A stretch of DNA of 16,648 nt from Actinomycetes bacterium (GTDB lineage Bacteria > Actinomycetota > Coriobacteriia > Anaerosomatales > Anaerosomataceae). A program made the position numbers and the translations under genes. Of this stretch, positions 6,854-15,077 are shown one piece after another. The notes below the pieces were generated by a model. That model ran no database searches, was not told where the DNA came from, and worked only from the letters and a program-made list of their open reading frames with translations. The stretch spans positions 1 to 16,648 of the forward strand of contig JAJZRZ010000011.1 in NCBI GenBank assembly GCA_021850085.1. Direction: 5' to 3'. The first letter of the stretch is position 1; each line of letters opens with the position of its first letter.

Positions 6854-9350
6854 GCACCACCTCGATCCTCTCGAGAAGTGTCTCATCCAGCCGCTCGCGG
6901 TCGAGCTCGATGCCGAGGCCGGGTCCGCCCGGCAGCACGATCTCCCCGTCAGCGACAGTCACCTCGGGACGTACGATATCGCGCTCGAAGTAGCGGCGCG
7001 ACTCCGAGATGTCGCCGGGGATGGTGAACCCCTCGAGCCGTTCGAACTCCGCGTGCAGGTACTTCGACACCCCCGTCTCGTACATGCCTCCGAGCCACAG
7101 GTCGATTCCCCGCTCCATGCACGTGCTGTAAAGCAGGAGGCTCGGCAGGACCCCGCCGAACTTCCCGATCTTCAGATTGATGCACCTGAGGCCGGGGTGG
7201 CGCAACACCTCGGCCAGGTCGGTTTCGGTGGAGATCGACTCGTCGACGCACACGGGCGTAGCGATACGCGCCTGGAACGCGCTCAGTTCGGCGATCGACG
7301 CGCACGCGATGGGCTCCTCGATGCACACGAGCCCGAGCGGGTCGAGTTCACGGAAGACATCGATGTCGTCGGCTCGGTAACCCCGGTTCGCGTCGACCAT
7401 GAGCATGAGATCGGGGTGGGCCTCGCGCACCGCGCGCACGCGCTCGACATCGTCGCCCGGGCGGATCTTGAGCTTCACACGCCGGTAACCCTTCGCCCGA
7501 TAGCGCGTCACCTCGGCGAGCGTATCGTCGATGGGCATGATGCCGAGGGAGACTCCGGCGGCCGCCGTGGGGACGAGCGCGGCCCCTGCAGACTCGGCGA
7601 GCAGCTCGGGGAGCGGAGTGCCGGTGATGCGGCCGTACAGGTCCCAGAACGCGGGCTCGAGAGCGCCTTTCGCCATGAGCGCGCCGGGCAGCTCAGAAAA
7701 CGAGGGGAAGACCTCCTCCGGGCCGAGGTACGCCCGTTCGAGCACCGTCGGCACAAGATGCTTCGTCAGCGCCTCCAGCGTGCTCTCCACGGTCTCTTCC
7801 GTGTACCACGGCGTGGAGAACGCGACGCCCTCGGCGTAGCCTCTGCGGCCGAGGTGGTCCGCGATCTCGATGATGAGCGATTCGCGCTGCGTGATCTCGC
7901 CGCGGCTCGTCCGGAATGGCGCGAGCAGCGGTTGGCTGATGCGGTGGATGGTGACTGCGACCACCTCGAGCCGATGCTCGTCGAGCTCTTGCAGTGCGGC
8001 CCGGTCGAGTTTGCCGAGCGCGGTGCGCGGCAGCTCGTCGAGCACGTGGAGCCGGTCGGGTTGCTGGAAGCGCGCCAGGCGTTCTTCGAGCCGGGCGGTC
8101 ACCTCGGCCGAGCTGGCTTTCCCGGTCACGAACGCCACCGGACGTCTGCCCCACCGAGCGCTCGGCACGCCGATGACCGCCGTGTCGTGCACTCCGGGCA
8201 CGGCCCTGATCTCGCGCTCGATCTCCTGCGGGTAGACGTTCTCACCTCCAGAGATGAGCATGCCGGAGACTCGCTCCCGCACGTGGAGCATGTCGCCCTG
8301 GAGGCATCCCCGGTCTCCGGTGCGGAAGAAGCCGTCCTGGGTGAATGGCGAGGCGGCGGTCGGCCCTCGCAGGGTCTCGTACCCGTCGAAGACGCCTGCT
8401 CCCGCAAGCGCGATCTCCCCTTGGCCGCCGGCATCCGGCTCGAGGATGCGCGCCGAGTACCCCGGCAGGAGCTCCATGCCGCCCGGGTCCGGACCGTCCA
8501 GGAAGCCGTCCAGCGTCCGGGCCGACACCGTCCCGCTGGCCTCGGTCATGCCGTAGCTCACGTACACGTTCGATCCCCGCGCGGCCTCGAGTGTGGCCCA
8601 GTTCGGCGGGCCTCCGCCGAGCAGGATGACGCGGTAGGACCTCACGCCCTCCGGAGCGGCTGCGAGCAGCTCCTGCAGCATTCGGTCGACGACCGAGATG
8701 TGCGTGACACCGAGGCGGGTCACATCGTCGAGCAGCTTCGCCGGATCGAAGCGCTGGTACAGCACGAACGCCGAGCCGTTGACGAGAGAGCGCATCATCA
8801 CCTGCAGGCCGCCGACGTGGTACAGGGGAAGCGCCAGCTGCCACACGCCCTCGCCGGGTGCGAGGAAGGTCTCGGCGGATGACCGGGCCGCCGAGACCAC
8901 GTTGCGGTGTGTGAGCCGTGCGCACTTGGGGATCCCCGAGGTGCCTGACGTGAACATGTGCACGAAAACGGCGTCGGGATCCGGATCCTGTGGGGTGACG
9001 GCCGCGCCCGGCAGCCCGGCGATCGTCTCCAGCGCCGTGTCGTCGATCACCATCCGGATCCCGTGACCCGCGAGCAGATCGGCTTTCTTGGCTGGTGTGA
9101 GCCGGTGGTTCAGGAGGTGGAACGACACGCCGAGCATGGCGCCGGCCAGCAGCAGCAGCGGGAACCCGGCTGTGTTGGGCAGATCGACCGCCAGCCGGTC
9201 GCCTGGGACGATGCCGTGAGACTGAAATCGCCCGGCGAGCGCGAGGCTCTCATCGAAGGTGGCGCGGTACGTGTAGGCCCGGTCCTCGGAATGGAAGAAG
9301 ATCCTGTCGCCGCTCCGTTCGCGGCGCTGTCGAAGGAGGTCGAGGATCAT
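6840..9350 (-). CDS. menEC: Bifunctional o-succinylbenzoate-CoA ligase / o-succinylbenzoate synthase (MenE-MenC fusion)
   Basis: One uninterrupted 836-residue frame joins two menaquinone enzymes. Residues 1 to about 457 are an AMP-forming ligase (MenE). It has the P-loop TSGTSGIPK at 134-142, the adenylate motif YGMTE at 266-270, TGD at 344-346, the hinge region SGGENVYPQEIE and the C-terminal catalytic Lys447 in ALGKLDR. Residues about 460-836 are an enolase-superfamily OSB synthase (MenC). It has KLK with Lys626/Lys628, metal ligands Asp653 (VDAN), Glu678 (IEEP) and Asp703 (VDES), and Lys727 in NLKIGKFGG. All key residues of both halves are present. The linker is at most about ten residues. 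MenC dehydrates SHCHC to OSB and MenE makes OSB-CoA, so consecutive steps are fused, with the second enzyme first in the chain. The ATG lies 24 bases after the menB stop, and its SD is weak. No separate menE or menC is in the operon. Confidence 0.95.
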   Translation of the reverse strand: MILDLLRQRRERSGDRIFFHSEDRAYTYRATFDESLALAGRFQSHGIVPGDRLAVDLPNTAGFPLLLLAGAMLGVSFHLLNHRLTPAKKADLLAGHGIRMVIDDTALETIAGLPGAAVTPQDPDPDAVFVHMFTSGTSGIPKCARLTHRNVVSAARSSAETFLAPGEGVWQLALPLYHVGGLQVMMRSLVNGSAFVLYQRFDPAKLLDDVTRLGVTHISVVDRMLQELLAAAPEGVRSYRVILLGGGPPNWATLEAARGSNVYVSYGMTEASGTVSARTLDGFLDGPDPGGMELLPGYSARILEPDAGGQGEIALAGAGVFDGYETLRGPTAASPFTQDGFFRTGDRGCLQGDMLHVRERVSGMLISGGENVYPQEIEREIRAVPGVHDTAVIGVPSARWGRRPVAFVTGKASSAEVTARLEERLARFQQPDRLHVLDELPRTALGKLDRAALQELDEHRLEVVAVTIHRISQPLLAPFRTSRGEITQRESLIIEIADHLGRRGYAEGVAFSTPWYTEETVESTLEALTKHLVPTVLERAYLGPEEVFPSFSELPGALMAKGALEPAFWDLYGRITGTPLPELLAESAGAALVPTAAAGVSLGIMPIDDTLAEVTRYRAKGYRRVKLKIRPGDDVERVRAVREAHPDLMLMVDANRGYRADDIDVFRELDPLGLVCIEEPIACASIAELSAFQARIATPVCVDESISTETDLAEVLRHPGLRCINLKIGKFGGVLPSLLLYSTCMERGIDLWLGGMYETGVSKYLHAEFERLEGFTIPGDISESRRYFERDIVRPEVTVADGEIVLPGGPGLGIELDRERLDETLLERIEVVRGGV

Positions 9351-9374
9351 GCGGGTATCCGGTTCGCTGAAGGA

Positions 9375-10214
9375 CTACGGGAACTTGGGGAACTTGGAGA
9401 AGTCGGGTGCGCGCCTCTCCTTGAAGGCGTCGCGTCCCTCTTTGGCCTCGTCGGTCGTGTAGTAGAGCAGCGTGGCGTCGCCGGCCAGCTGCTGGATGCC
9501 GGCCAGCCCGTCGGAGTCGGCATTGAAGGCGGCCTTGAGGAAGCGAAGCGCGGTGGGAGACAGGGCGAGCATCTCTCGTGCCCATTGCACGCACTCCGCT
9601 TCGAGCCTCTCGAGCGGTACCACCGCGTTCACTAGTCCCATCTCGAGTGCCTGGGCGGCTGTGTACTGCCGGCACAGGAACCAGATCTCGCGGGCCTTCT
9701 TGTGGCCCACGATCCGTGCGAGATAACCCGCGCCGTAGCCGCCGTCGAAGCTGCCAACCCTCGGCCCGGTCTGGCCGAATCTGGCCGTCTCCGCCGCGAT
9801 GGACAGGTCGCACAGCACATGAAGGACGTGACCGCCGCCGATGGCGTAGCCGTTGACCATGGCGATGACCGGCTTGGGCACCACTCGGATCAGGCGCTGG
9901 AGGTCGAGCACGTTGAGTCGTGGGATGCTGTCCTCTCCCACGTAGCCACCGTGTCCGCGGAACGCCTGGTCGCCCCCGGAACAGAAAGCCTCCTTCTCCG
10001 GCCCCTGACCGTGGTTGGCGCCGGTGAGGATGATGACGCCGACGCGGTCGTCCTCACGCGCGATGGTGAACGCGTCGTACAGTTCGTTGACGGTGCGCGG
10101 CGTGAAGGCGTTGCGCCGCTCCGGCCGGTTGATCGCGATCTTCGCGATGCCTTCGAAGGTATGGAAGAGGACCTCCTCGTACCGTTTGCGCTCGACCCAG
10201 ACGATCTCACTCAT
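9375..10214 (-). CDS. menB: 1,4-dihydroxy-2-naphthoyl-CoA synthase (naphthoate synthase)
   Basis: A 279-residue crotonase-fold enzyme that closes the ring of OSB-CoA to DHNA-CoA. It has the CSGGDQ motif at 78-83, the oxyanion segment NGYAIGGGH at 121-129 and the MenB signature QTGPRVGSFDGGYG at 148-161, plus a Tyr/Phe-rich tail. Gly150 in QTG sits where E. coli MenB has its bicarbonate-binding Gly156, rather than the Asp seen in mycobacterial enzymes, so this should be the bicarbonate-dependent type. The ATG at 10214 overlaps the menH stop as ATGA and has GAGGAGA seven bases upstream. A TTG six bases further out is in frame but unnecessary. Length and motifs are normal for the family. Confidence 0.97.
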   Translation of the reverse strand: MSEIVWVERKRYEEVLFHTFEGIAKIAINRPERRNAFTPRTVNELYDAFTIAREDDRVGVIILTGANHGQGPEKEAFCSGGDQAFRGHGGYVGEDSIPRLNVLDLQRLIRVVPKPVIAMVNGYAIGGGHVLHVLCDLSIAAETARFGQTGPRVGSFDGGYGAGYLARIVGHKKAREIWFLCRQYTAAQALEMGLVNAVVPLERLEAECVQWAREMLALSPTALRFLKAAFNADSDGLAGIQQLAGDATLLYYTTDEAKEGRDAFKERRAPDFSKFPKFP

Positions 10215-11068
10215 CGACAACTCTCCTCGTCTCGCCGGACGGCCGGCTCCCAGAAGCCGAGCAGCGCACGGGCGTACGCATGCGGTTGCTCCAAGTGCAC
10301 ATTATGCCCTGTCGGGAAGCGCCTGACAGCAAGCCCCCATGCATCCGCGTGTTGTTCGGCGAGTCTCGTGTACCGGGTGTCCTTCTCGCCGCAGATGTAC
10401 AGCAGCCGGGCCGAAAGAGAGGCGGCGGCCGGGACGAGGTCGTCCATGCGTCCGTGACCGGCGCCGAGGACGATCCGCGCGAGCGCGTCCGTGTCGGCGT
10501 CCGCCCTCATCGCGGCTTCCGACGACCGTATCGCTTCCGGCAGCGATCGCTGGCTCGCGAGCACCGGCTCGGCAGCCCACCACTCGGCGAACTCTGCTGC
10601 GGAGGACGCGCGCAACCGAGTCGCGAGCGTCCGGTCCCGCTCAAGCGCCCGGGCGCGCTCCTCCGTGCTGGGGGGCCCGAACGACGCGCTTTCGAGCGCG
10701 AGCGATGCGACCCGCCGAGGATGGGCCGCCGCGTACGCGAGGCTCAGGCGTCCGCCCATCGAGTAGCCGACGAGGTGCAGGCGGTCGAGCGCGAGGAGCT
10801 CTCGAAGCCCGTCGATGACGCTCACGATATGCTCGAGCCGGTAGGGCGCGTCGTCGTCCGGACGGTCGCTGCCGCCATGACCGATGAGGTCGAGCAGCAC
10901 GGGGCGCGGGCTGAACCCCGTGTCCATCATGGCCGCGGCAAGGGCCTCGGTCACGGGGTACCAGGTGCTCACGTTCTGCGAGAACCCATGGATGAACAGG
11001 ACCGTCTCGCCTGCAGGATCGCCACACGTCTCGACGTTGTAGCTGTTGCCGAGGATGTCGACCTTCAT
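10211..11068 (-). CDS. menH: 2-succinyl-6-hydroxy-2,4-cyclohexadiene-1-carboxylate synthase (alpha/beta hydrolase)
   Basis: A 285-residue alpha/beta-hydrolase that eliminates pyruvate from SEPHCHC to give SHCHC. It has the HGF oxyanion segment at 27-29 and the nucleophile elbow GYSMGG with Ser103. Asp230 (CGEKD) and His255 (GHNVHLEQP) complete the triad, and the lid region is at about 130-200. The position between menD and menB supports MenH over a generic hydrolase. The frame is open upstream into menD. The ATG at 11068 gives the family-typical N-terminus. A TTG at 11080 is also in frame, and neither has a strong SD. The ATG is 16 bases after the menD stop, and its own stop overlaps the menB start (ATGA). 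Confidence 0.93.
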   Translation of the reverse strand: MKVDILGNSYNVETCGDPAGETVLFIHGFSQNVSTWYPVTEALAAAMMDTGFSPRPVLLDLIGHGGSDRPDDDAPYRLEHIVSVIDGLRELLALDRLHLVGYSMGGRLSLAYAAAHPRRVASLALESASFGPPSTEERARALERDRTLATRLRASSAAEFAEWWAAEPVLASQRSLPEAIRSSEAAMRADADTDALARIVLGAGHGRMDDLVPAAASLSARLLYICGEKDTRYTRLAEQHADAWGLAVRRFPTGHNVHLEQPHAYARALLGFWEPAVRRDEESCR

Positions 11069-11084
11069 GTCGGCGCTCAACCCG

Positions 11085-12746
11085 TCAGCAGAAACGCAGG
11101 TAGCGGTCGCGCAGGCCTGCGGTCGACGAGCGCACTTCGACGATCGTGATGCCCGGAAGCCCCTGGGCCTCCCGGTACGCCGCGACGAAGCCCGGCACGT
11201 CGTGCGCTGTTGCGTGGGCGATGCCGAACCCCGCGGCGATCGCGGCGAAATCGACATCGTGCGGGGTCACGAACAGCCGCTCGAAATACGGATCCTCGGA
11301 GCGCTGCGGCAGCATCTCGAAGATGCCGCCGCCGTTGTTGTTGAGGAGCACCACGGTGAGAGCGGCACGGGTCTCGCGCCGCATGTTGAGGGCCGTCACG
11401 TCGTGCAAGAAGGCGAGATCGCCCGTGAGCAGGGTCGCCGCGGGGAAGCGCTGAGCCGCACCCAGCGCCGACGACAAGGTCCCGTCGATGCCGTTGAGCC
11501 CGCGGTTGCACATCACATGGATCGGCTTGTCGCGCTTGAGGTAGAACGTGTCCACGTAGCGCACCGCCATGCTGTTGGCGGCGAACAGCAGCGACCCCTC
11601 GGCGATCTCGTCGATCATCGCGAGGACGTACGACCCTTCGCACGGGACTTCGAGCGCGTGCGCGTCCTCGATCTTCACGCGCTCCTCCTCGTTCAAGGTG
11701 GCCCACGTTCGTATGTACGACGTCCCGATATCGTTCTCAAGCCCCGCCGAGGCGCTGATGAAGCTCGCAGCGTCGGCCCGCACGAAGATGTCGGTCAGGT
11801 GGTTGAAGTCCCGGGACTCGACCTCGTCGACCACGATCGTGAGCGGACGCATCTCGGCGAGCCGCGTGTACGCCGCTTTCGAGACCGGGTATCGGCCGAA
11901 ACGGATCAGCACGTCGATGCCCGGGAGGTCTGGCCGTCTGAAGATGTTGTCGTAGCTGTCGATGATCACCGGGTCATCCAGCTGCCGAAGGTTGCTCAGT
12001 GAGACGGCGACCACCGGGAAACCCAGGCGCCGGGCGAGATCGACGATCTCGTCCGGATACGATCCCTCACCGCACATGATGACACCGCACTGGGACGCGA
12101 CCGCGGCGTTGATGCGTTCGACGAGCACCTCGGACAGCGCACATCCGGTCGATGCGACGAGCGGGTCGTGCGTCCTCCGGCCGGTGGAGAACAGCCCGGG
12201 GGGCGCGAGGTCGGGCACGAGCGGCTCCGTGAACGGGAAGTTCAGGTGCGCCACTCCGTTCGGCACGCCCGTGGCCCGGATCACGCTCTCCCGCGCTATC
12301 TGACGGGCGAACGCGACCATCTCAGGCGAGGCGGCGGGCAATGGCATCTCGTGGAAGAAGACGGTCATGTCGCCGAACATCTTGAGCTGGTCGGTGGTCT
12401 GAGTCGCTCCGAGACCCCGCATCTGGTGCGGCCTATCCGCAGTGAGGACGATGAGGGGCACCCGTGCGGCCGCCGCCTCGCAGATCGCCGGGTAGTAGTT
12501 GGCCGCCGCGGTCCCGGACGTGCACAGCAAGCACACGGGTGTCCCCGCGGCTTTGGCCATGCCGAGCGCGAAGTACGCGGCTCCCCGCTCGTCGATGTCG
12601 ACGTACAGGTTGAACGGGCTGCGCTCGAGCACCATGGCCAGCGGAGTGGAGCGCGAGCCGGGGGAGACCACGACGTCGCGTACCCCTAGGCGCAGGAGCT
12701 CGTCGACGAATGCGCCCAAGAACACGCTGGACGGTGCGCCGCTCAT
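11085..12746 (-). CDS. menD: 2-succinyl-5-enolpyruvyl-6-hydroxy-3-cyclohexene-1-carboxylate synthase
   Basis: A 553-residue thiamine-diphosphate enzyme, close to the family length, that adds the succinyl semialdehyde unit from 2-oxoglutarate to isochorismate. N-terminal VVVSPGSRSTPLAM (about 25-38) and Glu53 in DERGAAYFALG match the pyrimidine-binding domain with its cofactor-activating Glu. TSGTAAANYYPAICEA follows at about 76-91. The C-terminal diphosphate/Mg motif has GDLAFLHD at 442-449 and NNNGGGIFEMLP at 469-480. The ATG at 12746 overlaps the menF stop as ATGA, which fixes the start. The frame continues upstream inside menF only as a non-homologous shadow. It is the second gene of the men operon. 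Confidence 0.97.
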   Translation of the reverse strand: MSGAPSSVFLGAFVDELLRLGVRDVVVSPGSRSTPLAMVLERSPFNLYVDIDERGAAYFALGMAKAAGTPVCLLCTSGTAAANYYPAICEAAAARVPLIVLTADRPHQMRGLGATQTTDQLKMFGDMTVFFHEMPLPAASPEMVAFARQIARESVIRATGVPNGVAHLNFPFTEPLVPDLAPPGLFSTGRRTHDPLVASTGCALSEVLVERINAAVASQCGVIMCGEGSYPDEIVDLARRLGFPVVAVSLSNLRQLDDPVIIDSYDNIFRRPDLPGIDVLIRFGRYPVSKAAYTRLAEMRPLTIVVDEVESRDFNHLTDIFVRADAASFISASAGLENDIGTSYIRTWATLNEEERVKIEDAHALEVPCEGSYVLAMIDEIAEGSLLFAANSMAVRYVDTFYLKRDKPIHVMCNRGLNGIDGTLSSALGAAQRFPAATLLTGDLAFLHDVTALNMRRETRAALTVVLLNNNGGGIFEMLPQRSEDPYFERLFVTPHDVDFAAIAAGFGIAHATAHDVPGFVAAYREAQGLPGITIVEVRSSTAGLRDRYLRFC

Positions 12747-13996
12747 CGTGCCTCTGTCTGGAACGCGCTCAGAATAGTCTTGAGCTTCACGTCGATCTCT
12801 TCGTACTCCGCGGCAGGATCGCTCCCCTCGACGATACCGCATCCGGCGTACACGTATCCGTAATCGCGAGTGAAGACCCCTGAGCGGATCGCCACGGAGA
12901 ACTCGCCGTTCCCTTCGAAGTCCACGAAGCCGAACGGTCCGCCGTAGAACCCCCGGTTGAACCCTTCCATCTCGCGGATGGCCACCTTCGCCTCCTCGAC
13001 AGGGCTGCCCGCCAACGCGGGTGTGGGGTGAAGCCGGTCCCGAATCTCCACTATCGAGACATCCTCGCCCAGGGTACCCGTCACAGGCGTGCATAGGTGC
13101 TGAACGTGCCTGAGAGCGAGGATGCCGGGGTTGTCGGGCATCTCGAGCGACGAGCATGCATCGGCTAGGCAGCGGGTGAGGTGATCGACCACGTAGGCGT
13201 GTTCCCGCAGGTTCTTCTCGTCGCCCAAAAGGAACGCCGCCCCGGCCGCGCGCTCCTCTTTGGACTCGCCCGCGGCCGTCGTGCCGGCAAGGCACATGGT
13301 GGTTATGGTGCTGCCCTGCTTGCTCACGAGCAGCTCCGGGGTCGCGCCGATGAAGAACACCCCGTCGATCTCGTGCAGGATCAGTGTGCCGCCGCTTCTG
13401 GCCGCCAGAAGGTTGGCCACCATCTGGGCCGATGTGAACACGGCCTCGGTCTCCACCCGCAGCTCCCGCGCCAGCACGATCTTGTGGAACTCGCCCGCCC
13501 GTATGCGCCGGAGCGCCTCCTCGACATCGGCGAACCACTCCTGCCGGCTGTCGAGGATCAGGGTGAATGGGATCTCTTGGGCGCGAAGCGCACACGGGTT
13601 GCTCTTGGCGACGATCGTCTCCATGGCACCGTCTAGGATGGGCCTGGTGCTGTTGATTTGGACGAAGGGCCGCCCACTCTCTTCGATCAGCACGAGTTCC
13701 GGCAGCACGTAGGTGCTTCCCTCGAGCGCGCGGAACAGGGAGTTCTTGTGTTTCGAGTCATCGGGATCGAACATCCCAGCGACGAACATGATGGGAGACT
13801 TGCGGATGCTGCCCGAGAATTCATGGGGGAGGACCGTAGGGGCCTGTTCGGCCACAAGAGAACCTAGGCCGGCCACCGTGATGCGGTCATTCTTCTCAAC
13901 GTAGAGGAACTTTTCTCGATAGTTCTGCTCAAGCGAACAGAACACGTCGAGGACCGCCAGGCCGAGCGGCTCGGTCTTGGTGTAGATCTTCGTCAT
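12743..13996 (-). CDS. menF: Isochorismate synthase
   Basis: A 417-residue chorismate-utilising enzyme that converts chorismate to isochorismate, the committed first step. The divergent N-terminal third is followed by the chorismate-binding domain (about 150-412). The general base is probably Lys172 in HKIVLARE. GATPELLV follows at 217-224, LAGT at 236-239, a metal-binding Glu265 in LREHAYVV, and HPTPALAGSP at 323-332. NRGFYGGPFG follows at 347-356 and the second metal-binding Glu lies in GIVEGSDPAAEYEE. The lysine and the genomic context argue for isochorismate synthase over anthranilate or aminodeoxychorismate synthase. The ATG start has GGAT plus GAG about 4-9 bases upstream, a modest SD. 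It is the first gene of the men operon, with 142 bases upstream before the next gene. Confidence 0.94.
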   Translation of the reverse strand: MTKIYTKTEPLGLAVLDVFCSLEQNYREKFLYVEKNDRITVAGLGSLVAEQAPTVLPHEFSGSIRKSPIMFVAGMFDPDDSKHKNSLFRALEGSTYVLPELVLIEESGRPFVQINSTRPILDGAMETIVAKSNPCALRAQEIPFTLILDSRQEWFADVEEALRRIRAGEFHKIVLARELRVETEAVFTSAQMVANLLAARSGGTLILHEIDGVFFIGATPELLVSKQGSTITTMCLAGTTAAGESKEERAAGAAFLLGDEKNLREHAYVVDHLTRCLADACSSLEMPDNPGILALRHVQHLCTPVTGTLGEDVSIVEIRDRLHPTPALAGSPVEEAKVAIREMEGFNRGFYGGPFGFVDFEGNGEFSVAIRSGVFTRDYGYVYAGCGIVEGSDPAAEYEEIDVKLKTILSAFQTEAR

Positions 13997-14060
13997 ACGC
14001 TCGATCCGTGTTCCAGTCAGATTCGGTCAGGACAAGGCTTCACCGCTACACACCCGGTGC

Positions 14061-14069
14061 ATTATCGCA
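14061..14069 (-). promoter_or_regulatory. Candidate extended -10 promoter for the men operon
   Basis: On the minus strand the sequence TGCGATAAT matches the extended -10 form TG-N-TATAAT with a single mismatch in the hexamer. It lies about 65 bases before the menF ATG, in the only sizeable gap ahead of the operon. No good -35 is present at 16-18 bases, which is tolerable for an extended -10. The leader would be about 55-60 bases long. No operator is evident. Confidence 0.4.
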
Positions 14070-14098
14070 GTCCGGCCGCGATTGGCATACACTCAGCA

Positions 14099-14138
14099 CC
14101 CCGCGCCGAAGCAGCGCTGAAACGCCCGAATCGCGGGG
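14099..14138 (-). terminator. Possible terminator hairpin directly after the aldo-keto reductase gene
   Basis: CCCCGCG (14099-14105) and CGCGGGG (14132-14138) form a seven-base perfect inverted repeat with a 26-base spacer, starting immediately after the reductase stop codon. No T-run follows, so if it terminates it is non-canonical. It would separate reductase transcription from the men operon promoter downstream. Confidence 0.35.
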
Positions 14139-15020
14139 CTATCGCGCGCCGCCGCCGTCGGGATGCGGACCGAAGCGGGCGCCGCGATCCAGCAGGTCGA
14201 TCGCGGCCATCTCCTCGCCGGAGAGCTCGAAGTCGAAGACGTCGGCGTTCTCGGCCAGGCGCTCGCGATGGACCGACTTAGGGATCGTGGTCATGCCGTG
14301 CTGCAGGATCCAGCGGATGGCCACTTGTGCGGGGCTCTTGCGGTGCGTCTCGGCGATGAGCACGAGTTCGGGGACCTCGGCGGCCCGCCCCTTCATCACC
14401 GGCGCCCACGCCTCGGTGACGATGCCATGGGCATCGCAGTAACTGCCGAGGGACGGCTGCTGCAGCCACGGATGGAACTCGTACTGATTCACCATCGGCC
14501 TGGTCTCCGAGGCCTGCGCCAGGCGCTCCAGATGATTCTCGAGGAAGTTGCACACGCCGATTGCACGCACCGACCCCTCGGCGTACGCGCGCTCCATGGC
14601 GCGCCACGTCTCGAGCGTCATCTGCCACGACTCGGGTGTCTGTGGTTGCGGCCAGTGGATCAGGTACAGATCCAGGTAGCCGGTGCGGAGGTGGCGAAGA
14701 CTCCGGGCGAGCGCCTGAAGCGCGCTGTCGTATCCCTGCTCGTTGTTGCCGACCTTGCTCGTGACGAAAACCTCCTCGCGCGGCAACCCGCTCTCCGCAA
14801 CGGCCCTGCCGATACCCTCCTCGTTACCGTACAAAGAAGCCGTATCGATACTGCGATAGCCGAGGTCCAGGGCCGCCTTCACGGCGGCCTCCACTTCACC
14901 GCCTTGCGCGGAGCGGTACGTCCCGAGCCCGAGCCGCGGCATCCGTACGCCGTTGGGCAGGTCTGTCGTGGACGTGATGTCGCGAAGCACGTCTTTGCCG
15001 TGCGGATGGGTGTGGAGCAT
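14139..15020 (-). CDS. Aldo/keto reductase (AKR5-like, diketogluconate reductase type)
   Basis: A 293-residue NAD(P)H-dependent oxidoreductase with a TIM-barrel fold. The catalytic tetrad is visible as Asp59 and Tyr64 (SIDTASLYGNE), Lys89 (VTSKVGN) and His122 (LIHWPQP). GVCNF lies near residue 155. The C-terminal cofactor signature IPKSVHRERLAENADVF contains the Lys and Arg that bind the NADPH phosphate in this superfamily. Length is normal, with about 15 extra residues at the N-terminus. GAGGAGG about seven bases before the ATG fixes the start. It is divergent from the phosphoribosyltransferase (57-base gap), with menF on the same strand 142 bases downstream. The physiological carbonyl substrate cannot be read from sequence, and I see no link to menaquinone synthesis. 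Confidence 0.93.
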   Translation of the reverse strand: MLHTHPHGKDVLRDITSTTDLPNGVRMPRLGLGTYRSAQGGEVEAAVKAALDLGYRSIDTASLYGNEEGIGRAVAESGLPREEVFVTSKVGNNEQGYDSALQALARSLRHLRTGYLDLYLIHWPQPQTPESWQMTLETWRAMERAYAEGSVRAIGVCNFLENHLERLAQASETRPMVNQYEFHPWLQQPSLGSYCDAHGIVTEAWAPVMKGRAAEVPELVLIAETHRKSPAQVAIRWILQHGMTTIPKSVHRERLAENADVFDFELSGEEMAAIDLLDRGARFGPHPDGGGAR

Positions 15021-15077
15021 GCCACCACCTCCTCTCGGGCATCATACCCACAGAGACCGGCTGGAGGGGTGATGGGC

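Noticed and set aside
6771..8882. A 703-codon open frame on the plus strand opposite menEC
   Set aside because: It has no recognisable domain, is rich in Arg, His and Gly as expected for the antisense of GC-rich codons, and lies fully over a gene with intact catalytic motifs on the other strand.
12747..13595. N-terminal extension of menD into the menF region
   Set aside because: The extension is a shadow of menF in another frame. The ATGA overlap and family length fix the start at 12746.
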